Of a stretch of DNA of 8,770 nt, positions 1-6,250 are shown one piece after another (positions within the stretch are counted from its first letter, which is position 1; each line of letters starts with the position of its first letter). Below the pieces are notes generated by a model. The model did no database searches, had not been told where the DNA came from, and worked only from the letters and a program-made list of their open reading frames with translations. The DNA is from CAG-307 sp964524125. Lineage in GTDB: Bacteria > Bacillota_I > Bacilli_A > Acholeplasmatales > Anaeroplasmataceae. The translations under genes were made by a program, and so were the position numbers. The stretch spans positions 1 to 8,770 of the forward strand of contig CAZGBY010000054.1 in assembly GCA_964524125.1 (NCBI GenBank), read 5' to 3'.

Positions 1-23
1 AAAAAGAGTTCCGAAGAACCCTT
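1..23 (-). terminator. Rho-independent terminator of the str operon, after tuf
   Basis: Read on the minus strand, an 8-bp stem (AAGGGTTC / GAACTCTT, one G-U pair) is closed by a TTCG loop in the very stable C(UUCG)G context, then runs into Ts that are cut by the window edge. It begins about 11 bases after the tuf stop codon, so transcription probably ends here and does not continue into an S10-type operon. Confidence 0.88.
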
Positions 24-34
24 TAAATTTTAAA

Positions 35-1219
35 TTATTCAATGATTTCAGTAACTGAACCAGCACCAACAGTGTGTCCACCTTCACGAATAGAGAACTT
101 AGTTCCTTGTTCGATAGCGATTGGGTGAATTAATTCAACTGTCATAACTGTGTTGTCTCCTGGCATAACCATTTCAGTACCTGGTTCAAGAGTAATTGTA
201 CCTGTAACGTCAGTAGTACGGAAATAGAATTGAGGACGATAGTTAGAGAAGAATGCAGTATGACGTCCACCTTCTTCTTTGCTTAGTACGTATACTTGAG
301 CTTTGAACTTAACATGAGGATGAACTGAACCTGGTTTAGCAAGTACTTGACCACGTTGGATTTGAGTACGGTCTACACCACGAAGTAATACACCTACGTT
401 ATCTCCTGCTTCAGCGAAGTCTAATAACTTACGGAACATTTCAAGACCTGTAACAACTGAAGAAATAGTATCTTTAATACCAATGATTTCAACTGTTTCA
501 TTTAACTTAATAGTACCACGTTCAACACGTCCTGTAGCAACTGTACCACGACCAGTGATTGTGAATACGTCTTCTACTGGCATTAAGAAAGTCTTATCAG
601 TATCACGAGCTGGAGTTTCGATATAAGCGTCTACTTCAGCCATTAATTTTTCAATTTGAGCAACCCATTTTGGATCTCCATTTAAAGCACCTAAAGCTGA
701 ACCACGAACGAATGGAACTTCATCACCTGGGAAGTCATATTCATTTAATAATTCACGGATATCCATTTCAACTAGGTCTACGAATTCTTCATCGTCAACC
801 ATATCGCACTTATTTAAGAATACAACGATACGAGGAACACCTACTTGACGAGAAAGTAAGATGTGTTCACGAGTTTGAGGCATTGCACCATCTGTAGCAG
901 CTACTACTAGAATAGCTCCGTCCATTTGAGCAGCACCTGTGATCATGTTCTTAACGTAGTCGGCATGTCCTGGGCAGTCTACGTGAGCATAGTGACGATT
1001 TTCAGTTTCATATTCTACGTGAGAAGTATTGATTGTAATACCACGTTCTCTTTCTTCTGGAGCAGCGTCGATATTAGCATAATCCTTTGCTTGAGCAAGA
1101 CCCTTAGAAGCTAAAACAGTAGTAATAGCAGCTGTAAGAGTAGTTTTACCATGGTCGATATGACCAATTGTACCAATGTTAACATGTGGTTTTGAACGAT
1201 CAAATTTTTGTTTTGCCAT
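35..1219 (-). CDS. tuf: Translation elongation factor EF-Tu
   Basis: EF-Tu is the GTPase that carries aminoacyl-tRNA to the ribosomal A site in the cytoplasm. The 394 residues match the usual length. The GTPase motifs are all present: GHIDHGKT at 19-26 (P-loop), RGITI near 59-63 (switch I), DCPGH at 81-85 with catalytic His85, NKCD at 136-139 and SAL at 174-176. The two beta-barrel domains follow, ending in the conserved IREGGHTVGAGSVTEI tail. A strong AGGAGG site lies about 9 bases before the ATG. It is the last gene of the str operon, 117 bases after fusA, and a likely promoter of its own sits in that gap (1286-1314). The stop is TAA, followed at once by a terminator. Identification is certain. 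Confidence 0.99.
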   Translation of the reverse strand: MAKQKFDRSKPHVNIGTIGHIDHGKTTLTAAITTVLASKGLAQAKDYANIDAAPEERERGITINTSHVEYETENRHYAHVDCPGHADYVKNMITGAAQMDGAILVVAATDGAMPQTREHILLSRQVGVPRIVVFLNKCDMVDDEEFVDLVEMDIRELLNEYDFPGDEVPFVRGSALGALNGDPKWVAQIEKLMAEVDAYIETPARDTDKTFLMPVEDVFTITGRGTVATGRVERGTIKLNETVEIIGIKDTISSVVTGLEMFRKLLDFAEAGDNVGVLLRGVDRTQIQRGQVLAKPGSVHPHVKFKAQVYVLSKEEGGRHTAFFSNYRPQFYFRTTDVTGTITLEPGTEMVMPGDNTVMTVELIHPIAIEQGTKFSIREGGHTVGAGSVTEIIE

Positions 1220-1259
1220 AATATATGGTCCTCCTAAAATATTTTTTTCTTTTTATATG

Positions 1260-1274
1260 GGACAAAATATGTCC
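1260..1274 (-). other. Small hairpin in the tuf leader
   Basis: GGACA and TGTCC are separated by 5 bases in the putative 5' leader of a tuf-specific transcript, between the predicted start site (about 1279) and the ribosome binding site. No U tract follows, so it is not a terminator. It could protect the mRNA end or be incidental. Confidence 0.35.
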
Positions 1275-1285
1275 ACTATGCTTAT

Positions 1286-1314
1286 ATTTTACCCCATTTC
1301 TGAGGTAAAATCAA
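1286..1314 (-). promoter_or_regulatory. Putative sigma-A promoter for tuf inside the str operon
   Basis: On the minus strand there is TTGATT (1314-1309), a 17-base spacer and TAAAAT (1291-1286). The predicted start near 1279 gives a leader of about 60 bases before the tuf ATG. The promoter overlaps a long imperfect inverted repeat (1277-1283 with 1313-1319, and 1286-1293 with 1304-1311), so the same bases could instead form a hairpin in fusA-tuf read-through RNA. A separate tuf promoter makes sense because EF-Tu is needed in large excess over EF-G. Prediction from sequence only. Confidence 0.5.
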
Positions 1315-1336
1315 GCATATTATATCCAATTAATAA

Positions 1337-3403
1337 TTAAGAACGAGACTTAATAATTTCTTCTTGAATATTTCTTGGAACTGGTTCATAAGTATGCATT
1401 TGCATCATAAATGTACCACGTCCTTGAGTATTAGAACGAAGTGCTGTAGCATAACCTGACATTTCAGCAAGTGGAACATATGCACGAATATTTAATGCAT
1501 TTCCACGACGTTCTTGAGATTCTAAACGTCCACGACGAGAAGTTAAGTCTCCAATTACGTTACCAACATAATCTTCAGGAACGATAACGTCTACGTCCAT
1601 GATTGGTTCAAGTAAGATTGGGTGACACTTGTCTTTAGTACCCTTAAGTGCCATAGATGCAGCAATCTTGAATGCAGCTTCTGATGAGTCTACTTCATGG
1701 TAAGAACCATCAAATAATGTACACTTAACATCAATTACTGGGTAACCAGCAACGATACCATTAGGCATAGCGTCTTGAAGACCCTTGTCTACTACTGGAA
1801 TATATTCACGAGGAACTGTTCCACCAACAACTTCGTCAACGAATTCATATCCCTTACCAGGATTTGGTTCGAACTTAATCCAAACATGACCATATTGTCC
1901 ACGTCCACCTGATTGGTGAATGAACTTACCTTCAACTTCAGCCGCAACTGAAATTGTTTCACGGTAAGAAACTTGAGGAGCACCAACGTTAGCTACAACG
2001 TTGAATTCTCTTTTCATACGGTCAACGATGATATCAAGGTGAAGTTCACCCATACCAGCGATGATTGTTTGACCAGTTTCATGGTCTGTATAAGTCTTGA
2101 ATGTTGGATCTTCTTCAGCTAACTTAATTAAAGCATTTGTCATCTTTTCTTGGTCAGCCTTAGTCTTTGGTTCAACAGCTACTGAGATAACTGGTTCAGG
2201 GAATACCATTTGTTCAAGAATAATATCATGCTTTTCAGCACAAAGTGTATTACCTGTTGTAGTATTCTTAAATCCGATTGCAGCTGCGATATCACCAGTA
2301 AATACTTCATCAATTTCTTTACGGTGATTTGAATGCATTTGCATGATACGTCCTAAACGTTCTTTAGCACCCTTTGTAGTATTCATAATATATGAACCTG
2401 ATGAAATGTGACCTGCATAAACACGGAAGAATGTTAATCTACCAACGAATGGGTCAGTCATTACCTTAAATGCTAAGGCAGTGAATGGTTGATCATCATT
2501 TGCAGGAATTTCAATAGAATTTCCTTCATCATCAAATCCCTTAACAGCTCCAACATCAACTGGAGATGGTAAGTAATCGATAACAGCATCAAGCATTAAC
2601 TTAACACACATATTCTTATAAGCTGATCCACAAAGTACTGGGAAGAATTCAGCCTTAAGAACTTCTTGACGAATTACTGATTTAATCTTTTCGATTGATG
2701 GTTCTTCACCTTCAAGTAATTGCATCATTATTTCATCATCGAATTCTGATAAAGTTTCAAGTAATTCGTGACGTTTTAAAGTCGCAATTTCAACTAATTC
2801 AGCTGGAATTTCGATTTCTTTATAGTTTTCTTCTTTTCCACCATCAAATTCGTAAGCCTTCATTTGAATAAGGTCGATTGATCCGCGGAATTGATCTTCT
2901 GCACCAATTGGCCAGAAAATAGCTGCAGCCTTTGCACCTAAACGGTCATGAATAGTATTTACTGAATATTCAAAGTCTGCACCGATTTTATCCATTTTAT
3001 TAACGAATACGATACGAGGTACACTGTATTCTGAAGCTTGACGCCATACAGTTTCAGTTTGAGGTTCAACACCTGCTTGACCATCTAGTACTGTAACAGC
3101 ACCATCTAGTACACGAAGTGAACGAGAAACTTCAACAGTAAAGTCTACGTGTCCTGGAGTATCGATAATATTTAAACGATGTCCCTTCCAATAAGCTGTT
3201 GTTGCAGCAGAAGTGATAGTAATACCACGTTCCTTTTCTTGTTCCATCCAGTCCATTTGTGAAGCACCTTCGTGAGTTTCACCAATGTTGTGGATAACGT
3301 TAGTATGGAATAAGATACGTTCAGTTGTAGTTGTTTTACCGGCATCAATGTGAGCCATGATACCAATATTACGGTATTTATCTAGTGAATGTTCTCTAGC
3401 CAT
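1337..3403 (-). CDS. fusA: Translation elongation factor EF-G
   Basis: EF-G is the ribosomal translocase: it hydrolyses GTP to move tRNA and mRNA after peptide bond formation, and it helps recycle ribosomes. The 688 residues fit the family. GTPase motifs are AHIDAGKT at 17-24, RGITI near 59-63, DTPGH at 81-85 and NKMD at 135-138. The G domain is followed by domain II, domain III (GMGELHLDI), domain IV (GGRGQYGHVWIKFEP) and a C-terminal domain V. The ribosome binding site is AAAGGAG, about 9 bases before the ATG. It lies only 21 bases after rpsG, so the two are co-transcribed. The form is the ordinary bacterial factor, not a TetM-like or FusA2-like paralog. The stop is TAA. Confidence 0.99.
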   Translation of the reverse strand: MAREHSLDKYRNIGIMAHIDAGKTTTTERILFHTNVIHNIGETHEGASQMDWMEQEKERGITITSAATTAYWKGHRLNIIDTPGHVDFTVEVSRSLRVLDGAVTVLDGQAGVEPQTETVWRQASEYSVPRIVFVNKMDKIGADFEYSVNTIHDRLGAKAAAIFWPIGAEDQFRGSIDLIQMKAYEFDGGKEENYKEIEIPAELVEIATLKRHELLETLSEFDDEIMMQLLEGEEPSIEKIKSVIRQEVLKAEFFPVLCGSAYKNMCVKLMLDAVIDYLPSPVDVGAVKGFDDEGNSIEIPANDDQPFTALAFKVMTDPFVGRLTFFRVYAGHISSGSYIMNTTKGAKERLGRIMQMHSNHRKEIDEVFTGDIAAAIGFKNTTTGNTLCAEKHDIILEQMVFPEPVISVAVEPKTKADQEKMTNALIKLAEEDPTFKTYTDHETGQTIIAGMGELHLDIIVDRMKREFNVVANVGAPQVSYRETISVAAEVEGKFIHQSGGRGQYGHVWIKFEPNPGKGYEFVDEVVGGTVPREYIPVVDKGLQDAMPNGIVAGYPVIDVKCTLFDGSYHEVDSSEAAFKIAASMALKGTKDKCHPILLEPIMDVDVIVPEDYVGNVIGDLTSRRGRLESQERRGNALNIRAYVPLAEMSGYATALRSNTQGRGTFMMQMHTYEPVPRNIQEEIIKSRS

Positions 3404-3424
3404 AATATATAACTCCTTTTTAAA

Positions 3425-3895
3425 TTAGAAACGATAGTGAGCAAATGCTTTGTTTGCTTCTGCCATCTTATGAGTGTCTTCACGCTTTTTAACAGCGGCA
3501 CCACTTCCGTTAGCTGCGTCCATAATTTCCTTAGCTAACTTTTCTTCCATAGTTTTTTCATTTCTCTTACGAGCGTATGTAACTAACCATCTTAAACCTA
3601 AAGTTTCCTTTCTTTCAGGTCTAACTTCAACTGGTACTTGGTAGTTTTGTCCACCAATACGACGGCTCTTAACTTCAACAACAGGCATGATATTGTTCAT
3701 AGCTGTATTGAATACTTCTAAAGCATCTTGACCAGTTACTTCACTTACACGGTTTAAAGCACCGTAAACAATGCTTTGAGCAACACCCTTTTTACCGTCA
3801 AGCATAACTGTGTTCATAACACGAGTTACAAGCTTAGAACCATAAATTGGATCTGCTAGCACTTCTCTTTTAGCAATATGTCCCTTACGAGGCAT
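3425..3895 (-). CDS. rpsG: 30S ribosomal protein S7
   Basis: S7 starts assembly of the 30S head by binding the 3' major domain of 16S rRNA, and it lines the E site next to mRNA. The 156 residues are the standard bacterial length. Hallmarks include PRKGHIAKRE at the N-terminus, the segment ending in YGAL, VEVKSRRIGGQNYQVPVEV in the middle, RWLVTYARKR and the C-terminal AEANKAFAHYRF. The site GGAGG lies about 7 bases before the ATG. It is the second gene of the str operon, 64 bases after rpsL. In E. coli S7 represses its own operon through the rpsL-rpsG gap. I see no clear equivalent structure in this AT-rich gap. Confidence 0.98.
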   Translation of the reverse strand: MPRKGHIAKREVLADPIYGSKLVTRVMNTVMLDGKKGVAQSIVYGALNRVSEVTGQDALEVFNTAMNNIMPVVEVKSRRIGGQNYQVPVEVRPERKETLGLRWLVTYARKRNEKTMEEKLAKEIMDAANGSGAAVKKREDTHKMAEANKAFAHYRF

Positions 3896-3959
3896 GATGA
3901 TTCCTCCTTTACAAATTTGAATTTTTGAATTTATTTTAATAATTGTTAATTAGAAGATC

Positions 3960-4379
3960 TTACTTCTTTGCTTTTGGTCTCTTAGCACCATACTTAGAAC
4001 GAGATTGTAAACGATTTGCAACTCCTGTAGTATCTAGTGCACCACGAATAATATGGTAACGTACACCTGGTAAGTCCTTAACACGTCCACCACGAATTAA
4101 AACAGTACTGTGTTCTTGTAGTGAATGTCCGATACCTGGAATATAAGCAGTTACCTCCATTCCATTTGATAAACGAACTCTGGCATACTTTCTTAAAGCT
4201 GAGTTTGGTTTCTTAGGTGTCATAGTTGTAACACGAGTACAAACTCCACGCTTTTGAGGTGAGTTAACCTTAGTATAACGTTTTTGAAGAGTATTGAAAG
4301 ATACACCTAAGCTTGGAGCTTTAGATTTTGTAACTTTATCTTGTCTTCCTTTACGTACTAATTGAGCAATTGTTGGCAT
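3960..4379 (-). CDS. rpsL: 30S ribosomal protein S12
   Basis: S12 sits at the 30S decoding centre and affects accuracy and streptomycin response. The 139 residues match the longer Firmicutes form, with the extra segment around SLGVSFNTLQKRYTKVNS (23-40) absent from the 124-aa E. coli protein. Key loops are intact: TPKKPNSALRK (54-64) and GGRVKDLPGVRYH (97-109). Lys56 and Lys101 correspond to E. coli Lys43 and Lys88, the classic streptomycin-resistance positions, and both are wild type. Asp102 corresponds to the residue that is methylthiolated in some bacteria. The site AAAGGAG lies about 9 bases before the ATG. It is the first gene of the operon, behind a strong promoter and a leader of about 95 bases. 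Confidence 0.98.
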   Translation of the reverse strand: MPTIAQLVRKGRQDKVTKSKAPSLGVSFNTLQKRYTKVNSPQKRGVCTRVTTMTPKKPNSALRKYARVRLSNGMEVTAYIPGIGHSLQEHSTVLIRGGRVKDLPGVRYHIIRGALDTTGVANRLQSRSKYGAKRPKAKK

Positions 4380-4397
4380 TGTAATTTCTCCTTTCTA

Positions 4398-4469
4398 TCA
4401 CAATTTTTTATGCTTGTTAATATTTTAAAATAATTCCATTTAACTTAAAAACTAAATGTCACAATTTTT
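4398..4469. repeat. 11-base direct repeat in the rpsL leader
   Basis: The plus-strand sequence TCACAATTTTT occurs at 4398-4408 and again at 4459-4469, in the 5' leader of the str operon (AAAAATTGTGA in the mRNA). The copies are 61 bases apart and one is close to the rpsL ribosome binding site. This could be a regulatory site or chance in AT-rich DNA. Confidence 0.4.
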
Positions 4470-4481
4470 CACAGCGTGCTT

Positions 4482-4510
4482 ATTATACAAGTTTGATTTT
4501 TGAAAGTCAA
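4482..4510 (-). promoter_or_regulatory. Main promoter of the str operon
   Basis: On the minus strand TTGACT (4510-4505), a 17-base spacer and a perfect TATAAT (4487-4482) form a near-consensus sigma-A promoter. The predicted start near 4475 leaves a leader of about 95 bases before rpsL. It is the strongest promoter seen in the window, as expected for ribosomal protein genes. From 4511 to about 4690, toward the tRNA, I see only AT-rich DNA with no gene or firm signal. Confidence 0.85.
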
Positions 4511-4718
4511 CAAAAAAAATTCGAAAAAAATCAAAAATCGCATTTTTTTAACAAACACTCGGACTTGTGTGCATAAAATTTGGCTTAAATGCGTGATTTT
4601 TTAAAAAATTAATAATTTTATTTTTGATTAATTCTATACATTCGTTTATATGAAAACGCTATTATATATTTTATCTCATATTTTATTATTTATTCTTTTA
4701 TTTTTTTTAATTATATGG

Positions 4719-4724
4719 TATTAT
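4719..4724 (+). promoter_or_regulatory. Extended -10 element upstream of tRNA-Arg
   Basis: TGGTATTAT (TG at 4716-4717, TATTAT at 4719-4724) fits an extended -10 box and would start RNA at about 4731, a few bases before the tRNA. The -35 region (TTTTAT, 4696-4701, 17-base spacing) is poor. A more distant candidate, TTGATT-17-TATATG, lies at 4624-4652. Confidence 0.5.
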
Positions 4725-4734
4725 TAAATCACTT

Positions 4735-4811
<77 letters not shown>

Positions 4812-4824
4812 GTTAAAATAAATC

Positions 4825-4851
4825 AGGTTGTGATTTGTCACAACCTTTTTT
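4825..4851 (+). terminator. Rho-independent terminator after tRNA-Arg
   Basis: A perfect 9-bp stem (AGGTTGTGA / TCACAACCT) with a 4-base loop is followed by a run of Ts (4847-4851). It ends the tRNA transcript 13 bases after the CCA. On the minus strand the same stem is followed by a weaker T-rich stretch, so it may also stop transcripts arriving from the acyltransferase side. Confidence 0.9.
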
Positions 4852-4874
4852 CTATTATAAATATAAATTAATAA

Positions 4875-5021
4875 TTAAATACATCTTTTAACCATTTCTA
4901 GTAATTCTTCTAATAAGTCATTAAGATCATCCATTGTGACTATACCTTTATGTATTAGACTGAAAGTATTTTCTAACATCATACATATTCTAATATTGGC
5001 TATATTTCCATTTTTCCAAGT
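4875..5021 (-). pseudogene. C-terminal remnant of a paralog of the 105-aa protein at 5901-6218
   Basis: A minus-strand frame, open from just after a TGA at 5022-5024 to a TAA at 4875-4877, encodes about 48 residues that align with the last 45 or so residues of the 105-aa protein. For example, MLENTFSLIHKG aligns with MVENILNLISDG, and the following DDLNDLLEEL with EDLKDFSDEL. About 14 of 45 positions are identical and many others conservative. The N-terminal half, including its conserved Trp residues, is missing. The only ATGs (4977-4982) lack a ribosome binding site. The fragment overlaps the last 22 bases of the acyltransferase gene in another frame. It is most likely a decayed gene copy; a tiny 36-aa protein cannot be excluded. 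Confidence 0.65.
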
Positions 5022-5680
5022 TCATTACATCTTTCACAAAGTTTCTGAGAAAGTTCTTCTTTAGATAGATTTTCTTTTAAAAGTTTCGAAATATACACAG
5101 GTTTATCAATGATATATTTTCTTTCTTCTTTCTTATAATAAGCAACATAGACTGGCGCGTCTATACCTTTTTTTATACATGCTTTTAATAAAACCACAAA
5201 CCCGGCATGAAAACCTTCTAATTCTTTTAAATATCCTTTATCTGATTTTTCTGGATATATGATTATATTTTCACCATCTATTAATGTATCAATACTTTCA
5301 TGAATTGTTTGTATCAATCTATTATCTTGATAAGTAGAGATAATATTTAATCCTTTATAAAAAATATTAGTTAAAGGACTTGCTAGCAAACAATAAAGTC
5401 TTGCAAGATGTAAATTCCAATGCTTCTTTTCATGATAAAATACCCTTGTTTGATATTTATACATCTTTATTAAACCTGAGTTCATTTCAGAGTTTCCCCA
5501 AAATCTAACTTTAAAATCACCATATAACTCACTTGCAAGTGGAGCTGATGTACCTTCGTGATTGCTAAGTATTATTCCACCTTTTTCTATTTTATCACCC
5601 AAGTATATAAACTCAGATTTCTTAATAAAAATCTTCATAAATTTCTTAAATAATCTAAACCATCTTTTTTGTTTTTTCAT
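5000..5680 (-). CDS. PlsC-like lysophospholipid / 1-acylglycerol-phosphate acyltransferase family protein
   Basis: This is a 226-aa protein of the membrane-associated glycerophospholipid acyltransferase superfamily, whose members move fatty acyl chains to lysophospholipids or related acceptors. The catalytic block is SNHEGTSAPL, with His41. The family norm is H-x4-D, but here the fifth position is Ala. Later blocks are IIYPEK (140-145, matching the YPEG block, with Lys for Gly), GFHAGFVVLLKA and APVYVAYY (175-182). The N-terminus is very basic (KKQKRWFRLFKKF), suiting membrane-surface contact; there is no signal peptide. The start is set at 5680 because GAGGT sits 5 bases upstream. The frame stays open to a TTG at 5764, but that stretch holds a strong promoter. 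The substrate is unknown. It has its own promoter, separate from the genes to its right. The stop is TAG. Confidence 0.8.
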   Translation of the reverse strand: MKKQKRWFRLFKKFMKIFIKKSEFIYLGDKIEKGGIILSNHEGTSAPLASELYGDFKVRFWGNSEMNSGLIKMYKYQTRVFYHEKKHWNLHLARLYCLLASPLTNIFYKGLNIISTYQDNRLIQTIHESIDTLIDGENIIIYPEKSDKGYLKELEGFHAGFVVLLKACIKKGIDAPVYVAYYKKEERKYIIDKPVYISKLLKENLSKEELSQKLCERCNELGKMEI

Positions 5681-5685
5681 AAAAT

Positions 5686-5690
5686 ACCTC
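5686..5690 (-). promoter_or_regulatory. Ribosome binding site that fixes the acyltransferase start
   Basis: GAGGT lies 5 bases before the ATG at 5678-5680 on the minus strand. The alternative upstream TTG (5762-5764) has no such site and falls in the promoter -35 box, so the shorter 226-aa reading is preferred. Confidence 0.7.
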
Positions 5691-5710
5691 AATATAAAAA
5701 TAAACAATAA

Positions 5711-5730
5711 ATGTAAAGTTTTTTTTACAT
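5711..5730. repeat. Perfect inverted repeat at the acyltransferase transcription start
   Basis: ATGTAAA (5711-5717) and TTTACAT (5724-5730) flank a 6-base spacer. It lies directly downstream of the acyltransferase promoter, at the predicted RNA start (about 5729). It could be an operator for a dimeric repressor or a 5' end hairpin. AT-rich content makes chance possible. Confidence 0.4.
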
Positions 5731-5735
5731 ACAGT

Positions 5736-5764
5736 ATAATAGCATACGTAAACTTAAATTTCAA
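5736..5764 (-). promoter_or_regulatory. Promoter of the acyltransferase gene
   Basis: On the minus strand TTGAAA (5764-5759), a 17-base spacer and TATTAT (5741-5736) with an upstream TGC form a strong extended -10 sigma-A promoter. RNA would start near 5729, about 50 bases before the ATG at 5680. Its position inside the longest open frame shows that the longer reading is artificial. Confidence 0.7.
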
Positions 5765-5844
5765 CCAATTATGAAAAAAATTATTATAAACGCATGAAAT
5801 TTTGTAAAGGGTAAAAATTAAAGAAAAAAGAAATTAATGAATAT

Positions 5845-5899
5845 AAAAAGGAGCTGTAAAACCTATCTTGTAAAAGTCAGGTTATCACAGTTCCTTTTT
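5845..5899 (-). terminator. Terminator ending the ligase-nuclease-105 aa gene cluster
   Basis: Outer arms AAAAAGGAGCTGT (5845-5857) and ACAGTTCCTTTTT (5887-5899) pair over 13 bp with one G-U. Inside, AACCT (5860-5864) pairs with AGGTT (5879-5883), giving a long two-part hairpin. On the minus strand the structure ends in TTTTT directly after the stem, just beyond the 105-aa gene stop. The A/T ends are symmetric, so it may work in both directions. Confidence 0.8.
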
Positions 5900-5900
5900 A

Positions 5901-6218
5901 TTATCTATTTAAATATATTTGTATTTCTTCTTTAAGTTCATCACTAAAATCTTTTAAATCTTCAAATAAAATTGCACCATCAGATATTAAGTTGAGTATA
6001 TTTTCTACCATCTTACTTCTTTTAACTTCAGCTAATACACCAGTTTTCTTTTTGTCTTTGTAAATTCTTTTTTCAAGTGTCCAAAAATTATTTGATGGCT
6101 TTTCATTACGTGATAATATTTCAATATATTCCTTATTTAACTTATTCATAAAATCTTCTTGCCAATTAGGAAGATGTTCCTTAAACTTCTTCCAATCAGA
6201 TTCTTTTACATCATACAT
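5901..6218 (-). CDS. Conserved hypothetical protein, 105 aa
   Basis: Function unknown. The protein is soluble, highly charged and probably helical, with no signal peptide or membrane segment. The N-terminal half has spaced Trp residues in DWKKFKEHLPNWQEDF (8-23) and NFWTLEKRIYKDKK (44-57). The C-terminal half has an amphipathic stretch, VENILNLISDG (71-81) then FEDLKDFSDELKEEI (85-99). From memory, small proteins with this pattern are widespread in gut Firmicutes as hypotheticals; I know of no established role. The ATG at 6218 follows TTGGAGGT by about 5 bases, a strong ribosome binding site. It is 32 bases after the membrane protein gene and is followed by a strong terminator, so it probably closes an operon. 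A degraded paralog lies at 4875-5021. Confidence 0.85.
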   Translation of the reverse strand: MYDVKESDWKKFKEHLPNWQEDFMNKLNKEYIEILSRNEKPSNNFWTLEKRIYKDKKKTGVLAEVKRSKMVENILNLISDGAILFEDLKDFSDELKEEIQIYLNR

Positions 6219-6250
6219 ATCTATACCTCCAATGATTATTAATATTAAAT

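Noticed and set aside
670..1114. Plus-strand open frames of 75 and 62 codons inside tuf
   Set aside because: They lie antisense to a certain EF-Tu gene, have no ribosome binding site and resemble no protein family; they are frame shadows.
1792..3366. Other open frames of 64 to 76 codons inside fusA
   Set aside because: All overlap the certain EF-G reading frame and reflect its biased codon use.
4523..4549. A/T-rich hairpin in the spacer upstream of rpsL, considered as a terminator
   Set aside because: The arms are only A and T runs with no GC core, and no gene on either strand would need to end there.
5562..5774. Plus-strand 70-codon frame opposite the acyltransferase start
   Set aside because: Low-complexity Asn/Ile/Phe-rich translation from AT-rich DNA, antisense to a real gene and its promoter.
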